Part shown: one piece after another, positions 6,481 through 13,870 of the stretch
How positions within the stretch are numbered: the first letter of the stretch is position 1
Layout of the letters: every line of letters begins with the position of its first letter
From: CAYLJV01 sp964554215
GTDB taxonomy: Archaea; Hadarchaeota; Hadarchaeia; Hadarchaeales; JAGGTB01
Assembly (NCBI GenBank): GCA_964554215.1
Contig: CAZKND010000027.1
Coordinates: forward strand, 1 to 17,040
Direction of reading: 5' to 3'
DNA length: 17,040 nucleotides
Translations under genes and position numbers: made by a program
The notes under the pieces: model-generated
The model's input: only the letters and a program-made list of their open reading frames with translations
Told to the model about the DNA's origin: nothing
Database searches by the model: none

Positions 6481-8592
6481 TTGGGTATGGATTTGACTTG
6501 GGAAAATGAGGAAGATTTGGGTAATCCCTTCACTATCTCTTCTTCGACATTTTTTGCTTCAGCTAACCAAGATGGTTCATTCGGGGGAAATTGTGGATTT
6601 TGGCTTCCGCCTATAAGGATTCTTGATAAATTGAGATTCTACCATGAAGATGAGGCGTTACAGACAGATACTGTTTCTATCAATCCTGGAGTTGTCCAAC
6701 TTTCTGGTGAGGTTGATGGTAAGAGTTGGAATCAAACCTATTTTTGTCCAGTAGAAGAATCAGCTTGTGTGGTCCAATTTGAGTCGGATTTGGATTCTGT
6801 AAGTGTAGAGTTGGAAGCTAATTATTTGAAAGCTAGTTCTCCGTTGAGAACTGAAAAGGGGGTGACCTCTTGGCATCATAAAGACGAGATGGTTCAGGTT
6901 GAAAATGAAGAAGATGGGTATTATACGACTGTTCTAAGTGATACTTCTATTGATTTTGACGAGGAAAATAAAAAAATTGATTTGGATTCTGGAGATGCTA
7001 CCTTTGTAGTTTCCGGGTCTTTGGATTCGAGGAGTGAAGCGGAAGAAATCGCTAAAGATACAATGCAGAATCAAGAGGATATTTTGAAAGAGAAGAAGAA
7101 ATTCATAGAGGAAAATCTTCTTGAAATAGCTAATTTCGATTCCCCTGACGAGAAACTGAACAAATCTTTTGCTTGGGCAAAGTTTGCTATGGAAAAACTT
7201 TACCATGAAAGTGAAATCGGCGGCGGTTATTTTGCAGGGTTGCCGGAATTCCCCAATTTTTTTGGTAGGGATACCGTTTGGTCCGTTCTGGGTTTGAACT
7301 CCTCGGGAAGGTTTGAAAACGTTCGAGAATCTCTACAAACTTTAGGAAAAGTGCAGTCCGAAGAAAAAGGTCGTTGTAAGCTGGAAGGTGAGATACCTCA
7401 TGAGTTCTCCCTTGACGGTGAGAGGGTCCATTACAACAGTTCAGACGGGTCTCTGCTCTGGGTTAAGGGGATTCATGACTATTTGAAATGGTCCGGCGAT
7501 GAAGATTTTCTATCCGAAAATTATGAAAAGATAAAGAAAGCGATCAAGTGGGCTTTTGAAAAAGATGAGAATGGGGATTTGTTTGTAGAGAACTGGATGG
7601 AACTTTTTTCTGACTCTATACTTTTCTTGATAGATACGAGTTGGATGGATACCACTATAAGGTGGAAGGCTGCGGTTGATATTCAAGGAATATACCATGA
7701 GGCTCTAACCTGTGGGGCGGAATTGGCCGATCGAATGAATGATGAGGAGTTTGCTCAGATGTGTAGAGAAACTGCTGATAAATTAAAGGAGAAAATAAAT
7801 GAGGTGTATTGGAACGAGGACGAGGACTATTTCTATGATAAGAAAGGTTTGCTTAGGATGGGAGGTTCCACTACTAGTAATCCTATAATTTTAGCTCTTT
7901 TTGATGTTGCAGATGAAGAGAAGAAGGAGAAAGTCCTTGAGAAGATTGGTTCGGAAGAATTTACTACGGACTGGGGGGTCAGAAGTGTGAGTGAGAAGGA
8001 TTTCTTTTACATACCAGGTGGTTGGGGGATATTATCTTATCATAATGGTAAGGTTTGGCCATTAATCACAGGGTGGTGTTGCGCTGCTGAATACAAGAAT
8101 CATAAACCGGAGATAGCGAAAAAGCAGTTGGATTCTTTCAAGGAGCTGACTAAGATAGGCTCTCCTGGAGTGTTACCCGAGACGGTTCATGGTGATAAGT
8201 TGGAACCAGCTGACTGTTATCATCAGGCTTGGTCTTCCGGGATGCTGGTTTACGATGTCGTAGGCGGACTCTTAGGAATTGAACCTGATTCTCTCAATGA
8301 TGAGATTAAGATAGAGCCTCATCTTCCGGATGATTGGGACTATGCCAGTTTGGAGAATTTGTTGATAGATGATAATTCTATTGATTTGTTCTTTTCTAGG
8401 GAGGGGGAAGGTTGGAAGGTTGTTTTAGATTCTGAAGAGCCTATAGAAGTGAATTTGAGTATGCCAGGTGATTTTGAATCTGTTGAGAAAGACGGGGAGG
8501 AACTCTCTATTTCTAGAGAGGAATGTTCTGGCTGTACACATTCTAGTGTTGATATAGAATTAGAAGGCGAATCAGAATTGACTTTTTCTTAA
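6481..8592 (+). CDS. (alpha/alpha)6-barrel glycoside hydrolase, amylo-alpha-1,6-glucosidase/GH15-like
   Basis: This 703-residue cytoplasmic-looking enzyme has no signal peptide. Residues 1-200 are a beta-rich N-terminal domain and about 215-620 a helical barrel. Barrel motifs resemble glycogen-debranching and related glycosidases: GLPEFPNFFGRDT (about 251-263), KGIHDYLKWSGDEDFL, SWMD with candidate acid D390 followed by AAVDIQGIYHEAL, DWGVRS, HNGKVWPL, LPETVHGD with candidate E567, and QAWSSG (582-587). A beta-domain tail follows. It likely releases a hexose from an alpha-glycoside. GH133-like debranching is the best guess, but GH63-type compatible-solute hydrolases share the fold. An in-frame TGA lies directly before TTG 6481; ATG 6487 (third codon) is the alternative start. 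It follows the kinase-isomerase pair on the same strand. Confidence 0.85.
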   Translation: MGMDLTWENEEDLGNPFTISSSTFFASANQDGSFGGNCGFWLPPIRILDKLRFYHEDEALQTDTVSINPGVVQLSGEVDGKSWNQTYFCPVEESACVVQFESDLDSVSVELEANYLKASSPLRTEKGVTSWHHKDEMVQVENEEDGYYTTVLSDTSIDFDEENKKIDLDSGDATFVVSGSLDSRSEAEEIAKDTMQNQEDILKEKKKFIEENLLEIANFDSPDEKLNKSFAWAKFAMEKLYHESEIGGGYFAGLPEFPNFFGRDTVWSVLGLNSSGRFENVRESLQTLGKVQSEEKGRCKLEGEIPHEFSLDGERVHYNSSDGSLLWVKGIHDYLKWSGDEDFLSENYEKIKKAIKWAFEKDENGDLFVENWMELFSDSILFLIDTSWMDTTIRWKAAVDIQGIYHEALTCGAELADRMNDEEFAQMCRETADKLKEKINEVYWNEDEDYFYDKKGLLRMGGSTTSNPIILALFDVADEEKKEKVLEKIGSEEFTTDWGVRSVSEKDFFYIPGGWGILSYHNGKVWPLITGWCCAAEYKNHKPEIAKKQLDSFKELTKIGSPGVLPETVHGDKLEPADCYHQAWSSGMLVYDVVGGLLGIEPDSLNDEIKIEPHLPDDWDYASLENLLIDDNSIDLFFSREGEGWKVVLDSEEPIEVNLSMPGDFESVEKDGEELSISREECSGCTHSSVDIELEGESELTFS

Positions 8593-8702
8593 ATATTTCT
8601 GCATCTGAGAGATACGAATTTTAGGTTTTGGAATCGCTTATTTTAAAATTAGCAAATTCCTCTGGTTATTTCAGTAAAGCTATTCATATCTTTAATGACA
8701 GG

Positions 8703-8710
8703 GGAGGTGA
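8703..8710 (+). promoter_or_regulatory. Strong Shine-Dalgarno deciding the rhodanese-fusion start
   Basis: GGAGGTGA is a near-perfect complement of the 16S rRNA 3' end. It sits 4 nt before TTG 8715, at which the rhodanese domain begins. The upstream in-frame TTG 8628 has no such site. Confidence 0.8.
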
Positions 8711-8714
8711 TTTT

Positions 8715-9302
8715 TTGGATATTATTTTAGATGTTAAAACCAGAGAAGAGTATTATAAGAACCATATCGAAGGATCTCTAAATATTCCGGTTTGGGATCT
8801 TAAATTTTATCTTGATTTTCTTGAAGATAAGAGCGTGAAAGTTTATTGCGGTCCTAGAGGTAAAAGGTCAAAAATGGCTGTGGATTTTCTTCAAGAAAAC
8901 GGGATAGACGCTGAGGAAATCCCACCGTCTGAACTAGATGATTACGAGATGGTTGGAGATCCTATGATTTGTGCGATAAATTATCTTTCCGTTAAACCTG
9001 GTCATGAAGACGAGTTTGAAGAGAAGGTTGAAAACTTGTGCACCAAAACGATGGATAAAGAAGGATTCATAGGTACTAAAGTTTTCAGAGCTACAGATAT
9101 TTCTTATGGAGGAGCTATGCTAGAAGGGGAATATGAAGAAATGGAGATAAAGCCTACTAAGTATGTGATGTTGACTTATTGGGATAGTAGAGAGAATCAT
9201 GAGGAGTTCCACAAACTACCGGAGATTATGGAAGGTTTCAAGGGGATTATGGAACATGTTGCTATAACCCCGTACGAGGAGTTCGCTGAGATAGTCCATT
9301 AG
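8715..9302 (+). CDS. Rhodanese domain fused to an antibiotic-biosynthesis-monooxygenase (ABM)-like domain
   Basis: Residues 1-75 form a short rhodanese domain: ILDVKTREEY, HIEGSLNIP, and a catalytic loop CGPRGKR starting at C45. Residues 84-195 form a ferredoxin-like ABM/heme-oxygenase-type domain (INYLSVKPGHEDEFEEKV, then YWDSRENHEEF). Rhodaneses carry sulfane sulfur on the loop Cys; ABM dimers can bind heme or oxidise small molecules, and here its role is unknown. I chose TTG 8715 (195 residues) because of the Shine-Dalgarno at 8703-8710; the frame stays open back to TTG 8628, but the extra 29 residues resemble no domain. The gene converges on a YeeE/YedE pair, its stop overlapping theirs by 4 nt, which suggests a joint sulfur function. 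Confidence 0.85.
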   Translation: MDIILDVKTREEYYKNHIEGSLNIPVWDLKFYLDFLEDKSVKVYCGPRGKRSKMAVDFLQENGIDAEEIPPSELDDYEMVGDPMICAINYLSVKPGHEDEFEEKVENLCTKTMDKEGFIGTKVFRATDISYGGAMLEGEYEEMEIKPTKYVMLTYWDSRENHEEFHKLPEIMEGFKGIMEHVAITPYEEFAEIVH

Positions 9303-9844
9303 AAAAATTCTAAAAAATAGATGAAGACGAGATAGATAGTTGTTATTGGTATGATGATTGTCCATGGATTAGTTCCCAAAGCTTGGGGAATCGTCTCCCA
9401 CTCTTTTTCTTTTTTCTGTAATGATTGTGATATTGAAGGATATATTCTTGAAAATATCAAGGATCCTAATATCATACCTATTATTCCGAAAAGTGCGTGG
9501 ATTGAACCTGTTCCGAGCGCGCCTGCTCCGGTACCGGGACAGTAACCCAAAAGAGCAAATCCTACTCCGAAAATTAAACCGCCTAATACTATTCCTTTCA
9601 GGTAGAACGGTTTAGGGTGTAATTTGATTTTGTTGAACCCTTTCAGAATGTATACTCCAATCATGCCGGTTACAACAGCAGTAAGCATTATTTTGATGAT
9701 TGTAAAATCTCTCAGTAAGAGTTGATTTATTATGATGTTGTAGTTTGTCGCTCCTCCTTTTTGAAGTAGGAAACCGAAGAAGATACCGATTATTAGTCCG
9801 AGAATCAGTTGTATTTTTTTATCTCCATGTATTTTTTCGAACAA
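9299..9844 (-). CDS. YeeE/YedE-family sulfur transporter, second half (PmpB/TsuA C-half-like)
   Basis: The 181-residue membrane protein has about five hydrophobic helices and the family motif FALLGYCPGTGAGALGTG, with the pore-type Cys. YeeE/YedE proteins (Sulf_transp; TsuA) take up thiosulfate or related sulfur species by passing them along conserved cysteines. Full-length members are roughly twice this size, so this is the C-terminal half encoded as a separate gene, with the N-terminal half immediately upstream. The TTG start at 9844 is fixed by AGGAGGT 7 nt upstream. It ends in a 4-nt tail-to-tail overlap with the rhodanese-ABM gene. Confidence 0.87.
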   Translation of the reverse strand: MFEKIHGDKKIQLILGLIIGIFFGFLLQKGGATNYNIIINQLLLRDFTIIKIMLTAVVTGMIGVYILKGFNKIKLHPKPFYLKGIVLGGLIFGVGFALLGYCPGTGAGALGTGSIHALFGIIGMILGSLIFSRIYPSISQSLQKKEKEWETIPQALGTNPWTIIIPITTIYLVFIYFLEFF

Positions 9845-9845
9845 A

Positions 9846-10370
9846 TTATAGACCTCCTATAAAGTGAAATAGGGGAATTGAAGTCAGTATTCCTCCTATG
9901 AAGAATAGTGCTAATGCTAGCCAGCTTCCGGCAGATAGTTGAAGAGTTCCGCTTATCCCATGTCCACTTGTACAACCTCCGGCTAGACGGGATCCAAAGC
10001 CGATTAGAACTCCTCCGATAATTGCTGAGATTGATCTCAAGAATATATTGTTTCCGAATGTTTGACTCCAGAGGAGAGGTATTGTTTCTATTTCAAATTG
10101 TCCAGAGAATGTTGCGGAAATGAATGAACCTATGATTATGCCGATTACGAGCATCCATTCCCAGTCTATTTTAGGTTTGTATTTTTGGAAGTATTTTCTA
10201 TCTTCCACTCTACTTTTTCTGAGGGAATTTTCTATCATCCCTCCCGTTCTTACGTAGGCTGTCGAACAACCGATTGCTTTGTTTGAGATCAGGAGGCTAA
10301 TCCAACTCAATATCCCGATACCGAGGCCTACAAGATAAGGGGACCATGTTTCTAAAAATAACCAGTTCAT
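9846..10370 (-). CDS. YeeE/YedE-family sulfur transporter, first half (PmpA/TsuA N-half-like)
   Basis: The 174-residue membrane protein has hydrophobic helices at the N terminus, about 75-95, 105-125 and 150-170. Two Cys motifs are typical of the family: AIGCSTAYVRTGG (about 32-44) and SRLAGGCTSGHGISG. Together with YCPG in the next gene they supply the three conserved cysteines described for thiosulfate transporter TsuA. The two half-proteins probably form one transporter. The genes are separated by a single base. ATG 10370 has no Shine-Dalgarno, but a TATA-like TTTAATTAAA is centred 26 nt upstream, so the transcript is probably leaderless. Confidence 0.88.
   Translation of the reverse strand: MNWLFLETWSPYLVGLGIGILSWISLLISNKAIGCSTAYVRTGGMIENSLRKSRVEDRKYFQKYKPKIDWEWMLVIGIIIGSFISATFSGQFEIETIPLLWSQTFGNNIFLRSISAIIGGVLIGFGSRLAGGCTSGHGISGTLQLSAGSWLALALFFIGGILTSIPLFHFIGGL
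9852..9858 (-). promoter_or_regulatory. Shine-Dalgarno for the second YeeE/YedE gene
   Basis: The minus strand reads AGGAGGT, 7 nt before TTG 9844. It lies inside the last codons of the upstream half-transporter gene and supports separate initiation of the downstream gene from a TTG codon. Confidence 0.8.
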
Positions 10371-10390
10371 ACATATTTCCTATTTGATCA

Positions 10391-10400
10391 TTTAATTAAA
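10391..10400 (-). promoter_or_regulatory. TATA box of the YeeE/YedE operon (leaderless)
   Basis: TTTAATTAAA is palindromic and centred about 26 nt before ATG 10370, the standard archaeal distance to the transcription start. This implies an mRNA beginning at or next to the start codon. Confidence 0.5.
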
Positions 10401-10456
10401 AACCCTATTAGATGGGAGAAATAGTTTGTTTCAAGAATTTATCTGAAATATTAGAT

Positions 10457-10624
10457 TTATATCCATTTTAATCCTAAATCTTTCGAAGAAGATGGATTTT
10501 TCCTGATTCTAGTTGGTTTCTCACTTTCTGATTTTTTGTCTGCAAGTTCTCGGTGATTTTTGCACCACCACATTCCGTGTATAAGATAGGTGGCTTCTTT
10601 TCCGCAAATGCAACATTTTCCCAA
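10457..10624 (-). CDS. 55-residue zinc-finger-like protein
   Basis: This small gene reads TTG 10624 to TAA 10457. The protein starts MGKCCICGKEATYLIHGMWW and has C4-x2-C7 and C21-x2-H24, a likely single zinc-binding knuckle, followed by a basic, disordered tail (KKSESEKPTRIRKNPSSSK) ending in KWI. GGTGA at 10630-10634 lies 5 nt before the TTG, and a TATA box (10681-10690) about 60 nt upstream fits a short leader. It could bind nucleic acid or be a small adaptor; I recognise no named family. It lies 86 nt upstream of the YeeE/YedE pair on the same strand, though that pair appears to have its own promoter. Confidence 0.75.
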   Translation of the reverse strand: MGKCCICGKEATYLIHGMWWCKNHRELADKKSESEKPTRIRKNPSSSKDLGLKWI

Positions 10625-10680
10625 GATAGTCACCTTTTTTCGTGATTATTTGTACTATCAAGGGGGATTAAAAAGCTTTG

Positions 10681-10690
10681 GATTTATAAG
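10681..10690 (-). promoter_or_regulatory. TATA box of the zinc-finger gene
   Basis: The minus strand reads CTTATAAATC. Transcription would start about 26 nt downstream, near 10659, leaving a leader of about 35 nt that contains GGTGA before TTG 10624. Confidence 0.5.
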
Positions 10691-10721
10691 CCATAACTCC
10701 AATTTTTTCCCTTTATTCCGG

Positions 10722-10738
10722 TTTTTAAGCCTTAAAAA
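10722..10738. repeat. Perfect 17-bp palindrome
   Basis: TTTTTAAG (10722-10729) and CTTAAAAA (10731-10738) are exact inverted copies around one C. It lies about 35 bp upstream of the zinc-finger TATA box. A regulator dyad is possible; AT-richness makes chance symmetry more likely than in GC-balanced DNA. Confidence 0.45.
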
Positions 10739-10947
10739 TGTTTTATAACTTATTGGAAGGAAACTAGTCTTTTTAAAGTATCTAGAAACTATCCCTTAAT
10801 GATATGACAAGTGAAGTTCTATTGAAATGTTCTTTCCACCGATAAGCTTGTTTTCAGTTAATTCTCTAAATAAAAAGATGGAGAGTCGATAATAACAGAA
10901 GCGGATTGATCCTAGATAACAAAACAGTGAGAGTAAAAAAATTTGAA

Positions 10948-10956
10948 TTTATAAAA
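10948..10956 (+). promoter_or_regulatory. Candidate TATA box for the phosphodiesterase gene
   Basis: TTTATAAAA is the best match to an archaeal TATA box upstream of 11083. It would give a leader of about 105 nt. A weaker stretch at 11031-11039 would give about 20 nt, so the choice is open. Confidence 0.3.
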
Positions 10957-11069
10957 CCTAACTAAATCATCCAATCAATTGCTAATAGAATTCAGGAAAA
11001 TTTTGACAAGCAATAGGAACTCGGAAAAGTGATTTTAAAGAAATCATTAATAATGTCTATGAACAATCC

Positions 11070-11079
11070 AGGAGGTGAT
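11070..11079 (+). promoter_or_regulatory. Near-perfect Shine-Dalgarno deciding the phosphodiesterase start
   Basis: AGGAGGTGAT ends 3 nt before GTG 11083. It makes the upstream in-frame GTG 11029 unlikely and removes 18 non-homologous residues from the protein. Confidence 0.85.
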
Positions 11080-11082
11080 TGT

Positions 11083-11571
11083 GTGAAAATTGGAGTTATG
11101 GCTGATACACATGATAATCTCGAAGCTGCTAAAGAAGCTGTAGAGTTTTTCAATGATAGAAATGTTTCTCATGTTCTCCATGCAGGAGATTTAATCTCCC
11201 CTTTTGTGGTCGGGAAATTTTCAGAACTTGAAGCAGAGTTTCATTATGTTTGGGGAAATAATGACGGATCTCGAATCCACATAAATTCGAAGTTAGAAGA
11301 GATAGGAGCCGATCCTGGTGAAGAATTCAAGTCTCTCAAGATAGATGGGTTGGAAATAGCTCTGCTCCACGGGGTTGAAGAAGCTATTGTCGAATCTCTG
11401 GTGAAGGATTCAAGATTCGATTTAGTGGTTCGGGGACATACACATGATACAGAAGTTAGGGAAAATCCGAATTTGATTAACCCTGGTCCGACTTCAGGAT
11501 ATTTGGCAGGGAAGAGAACTGTAGCTATCTTTGACACGGATGAGATGAAGGGTGATATCTTTGAAATCTAA
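11083..11571 (+). CDS. YfcE/MJ0936-type metallophosphoesterase
   Basis: The binuclear-metal phosphodiesterase shows all family motifs in order: ADTHDN (D-x-H), HAGD, WGNNDG, LLHG and VRGHTHD, then NPGPTSGYLAGKRTVAIFD near the C terminus. With the start at GTG 11083 the protein is 162 residues and begins MKIGVMADTHDN, the normal length and N terminus for the MJ0936 group. Homologues hydrolyse phosphodiesters in vitro, and the physiological substrate is generally unknown. It is followed 66 nt later by the helicase gene on the same strand, with AGAGATAAAAGAG and a GAGGT site between, so co-transcription is possible. Confidence 0.9.
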   Translation: MKIGVMADTHDNLEAAKEAVEFFNDRNVSHVLHAGDLISPFVVGKFSELEAEFHYVWGNNDGSRIHINSKLEEIGADPGEEFKSLKIDGLEIALLHGVEEAIVESLVKDSRFDLVVRGHTHDTEVRENPNLINPGPTSGYLAGKRTVAIFDTDEMKGDIFEI

Positions 11572-11637
11572 TTTATTTCTTCAAGAGATAAAAGAGAGTA
11601 ATAAATTTGCATTTTAGAAAATCGAGGTAGATCACAA

Positions 11638-13866
11638 ATGTCGGAGAAGCTTTATTTTATGGGATTGCCCGAAAATTCAGGACCTGGTGATATACTAGGG
11701 GCTATAGCTAATGAGGCAGGCATTGATGGTGATAAGGTCGGCAATATAGAGATTAAAGGATCCACTGCCACTGTAACGGTAGATGATGATGCTTCAGACC
11801 CTATTTTAGAGAATTTGGATGATATTTCTGGAAATTCAGTAGCCATTGCTAAATCGAGTGGGGGAAACGATATATCTCATTTTTTCGAACTGGCAAAGTT
11901 GGTTGAGATTGAGAGAGAAGAAGAGATGAAACGTCATGAAAGAGAGATTAGAAATGTTTCAGGTAGGGAAAGGGAAAAGAAAGGAAGAGCAATCCTACAC
12001 TTGAAAGGCAGAGATGAAGGTACGGGACTCGGAGGAAAGAATTTAATAAAATTTCTCAGGCAGAGGAAAGGAGAAACCTTACCGGATACGGAGATTAGCG
12101 TAGGGGATTTAGTGATGCTTTCAAGAGATGATCCGCTTAGAGAAGACAATCCTACGGGGACTGTTTCTAAGAAGACGAAATATTCAATCACCGTAGCTTT
12201 CGATAATAAACCTCCTAGTTTTTTGAAAGACAATGGGCTTCGATGTGATCTCTATGTAAACGATATAACTTATCAGCGGCAATTAGGGGCCCTGGAAGAA
12301 ATTGTTTCTTCGGAGGGGGATAGGTTGGAGGATTTAGCTAGAAAGTCTTTAGGAAAAGATGATATCGAATTTGGGCCTTCTGAGGGAGAAATTGAATTTT
12401 TTGATGAAGGTTTGAATTCATCTCAAAAAGAGGCGGTTAAAAGATCACTCTCAGCGGAAGATTATTTTCTCATACACGGACCACCAGGAACCGGAAAGAC
12501 AATTACTTGTGTAGAGGTTGCGAGGCAGTTGGTTAAAAATAATGGAGAGGATGTTCTCTGCACGGCCGATTCAAATACAGCGGTAGATAATCTGGTTGAA
12601 TGGTTAGCTGAAGCGGGTGAAAAAGTAGTTCGAGTTGGACATCCTGCGAGAGTGACCCCAACGTTGAGAAATCATACTTTGGATAAAATAGTTCAGCAGA
12701 ATGAGAAATACGAGAAGAGTCAAGAACTTCGAGATAAAGCTGAAGATTTGATGGAAAAACAAGACGATTTAACCCATCCGAGCGGTCGATGGAGAAGAGG
12801 AATGAGCGATGAAAAGATTAAATCTTTGGCCGAGCAGGGTAGAGGTTCCAGAGGTGTTTCTCCGTCGAAGATTGAGGAGATGGCTTCTTGGCTAGATATT
12901 CAGGAGAGGGTTGATGAGATATTTTCCGAAATAGAAAAGTTAGAAGATGAAGCCGTTAATGAGATTTTGGATTGGGCGGATGTAGTCTGTGCTACAAATT
13001 CGGGCTGCGGTTCGGAGCTATTGTCGGATAGAGATTTCGACACGGTTATAATTGATGAGGCTACTCAGTCGACTGAGCCGAGCTGTTGGATCCCTATCAC
13101 GCTGGCGGAAAAAGTTGTAATGGCTGGGGATCATAAGCAGCTGCCTCCTACAGTTTTGAGCGAAGAGGCGGGAGGTTTGAATCGGACTCTATTCTATTCG
13201 CTCATAGAGAAATATGGTGAAGATATTAGAAGTATTCTTGAAGTTCAGTACAGGATGCATGAAGATATAATGAATTTTTCGAATCAGGAGTTTTACGATG
13301 GGGTTTTGAAGGCTGATGAGTCGGTTTCGGATCATACTCTGGAGGACTTGATTGATTTTGAGGTTGAAGGGGAGGACCTGACTGGGAGAGCCTTGGACGC
13401 CGATAATCCCGTGGTTTTTATTGACACATCGGCTGTTGAAGCCCCTGAACGTAGTAGAAAAGGTTCTACATCCAAGGAAAATCCAAAAGAGGCGGAAATA
13501 GTGGAATCGCTAGCTTTAAAATTGCTGGATGCCGGTTTGGAACATTCCGACTTGGCGGTTATAACTCCTTATGATGACCAGGCTGATTTGATAAATGGAA
13601 AGCTTGATTATGAGGATTTGGAAGTTGACACTGTTGATGGTTTTCAGGGAAGGGAAAAGGAGGTTATTTTACTCTCGTTAGTCAGGAGTAATGAAAACGG
13701 CAACATTGGTTTTTTGGAAGATGTGAGAAGGTTAAATGTTTCTTTGACCAGGGCCAAAAGAAAAATTGTGATAATAGGTGATTCCTCGACCGTAACTCAG
13801 CATGAAACTTATTCTGATCTTTATGATTACGTTTCGAAAAATGGCGAGGTTTTGAGAGTTGAATAG
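11638..13866 (+). CDS. SF1B (Upf1/IGHMBP2-like) helicase with N-terminal DbpA-type RNA-binding domain
   Basis: The 742-residue protein begins with a fold matching the RNA-binding domain of DbpA: KLYFMGLPENSGPGDILGAI, then IANEAGIDGDKVGNIEIKG and a beta strand (about 4-72). A charged helix and a beta-barrel-like region with VGDLVMLSRDDP follow. The helicase core has SSQKEA (Q motif), HGPPGTGKT (motif I, about 280-288), TADSNTAVDNL (Ia), VIIDEATQS (II, about 471-479), GDHKQLPPT (III), VQYRMHEDI (IV), VDGFQGREKEVI (V) and RRLNVSLTRAKRK (VI). This set is that of Upf1/IGHMBP2-like 5'-3' helicases acting on RNA or DNA. ATG 11638 follows GAGGT at 11625-11629. The gene ends 4 nt before a convergent small gene. 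Confidence 0.93.
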   Translation: MSEKLYFMGLPENSGPGDILGAIANEAGIDGDKVGNIEIKGSTATVTVDDDASDPILENLDDISGNSVAIAKSSGGNDISHFFELAKLVEIEREEEMKRHEREIRNVSGREREKKGRAILHLKGRDEGTGLGGKNLIKFLRQRKGETLPDTEISVGDLVMLSRDDPLREDNPTGTVSKKTKYSITVAFDNKPPSFLKDNGLRCDLYVNDITYQRQLGALEEIVSSEGDRLEDLARKSLGKDDIEFGPSEGEIEFFDEGLNSSQKEAVKRSLSAEDYFLIHGPPGTGKTITCVEVARQLVKNNGEDVLCTADSNTAVDNLVEWLAEAGEKVVRVGHPARVTPTLRNHTLDKIVQQNEKYEKSQELRDKAEDLMEKQDDLTHPSGRWRRGMSDEKIKSLAEQGRGSRGVSPSKIEEMASWLDIQERVDEIFSEIEKLEDEAVNEILDWADVVCATNSGCGSELLSDRDFDTVIIDEATQSTEPSCWIPITLAEKVVMAGDHKQLPPTVLSEEAGGLNRTLFYSLIEKYGEDIRSILEVQYRMHEDIMNFSNQEFYDGVLKADESVSDHTLEDLIDFEVEGEDLTGRALDADNPVVFIDTSAVEAPERSRKGSTSKENPKEAEIVESLALKLLDAGLEHSDLAVITPYDDQADLINGKLDYEDLEVDTVDGFQGREKEVILLSLVRSNENGNIGFLEDVRRLNVSLTRAKRKIVIIGDSSTVTQHETYSDLYDYVSKNGEVLRVE

Positions 13867-13870
13867 AGGG

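Larger units (their letters stand above)
10625..11082. other. Gene-free AT-rich intergenic region
   Basis: These 458 nt lie between divergent genes. They hold the minus-strand Shine-Dalgarno and TATA box of the zinc-finger gene, a 17-bp palindrome (10722-10738), and on the plus strand several TATA-like stretches (10741-10750, 10948-10956, 11031-11039) that could drive the phosphodiesterase gene. I found no ORF of useful length, tRNA or recognisable RNA fold. An unannotated small RNA cannot be excluded. Confidence 0.6.

Noticed and set aside
10741..10940. A small RNA or riboswitch in the long spacer
   Set aside because: I could find no stable GC stem, no C/D-box pair and no known riboswitch core; only AT-rich promoter-like sequence is visible.
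11029..11082. An 18-residue N-terminal extension of the phosphodiesterase from GTG 11029
   Set aside because: A near-perfect Shine-Dalgarno precedes GTG 11083 and the family normally begins at that MKIGVMADTHDN.
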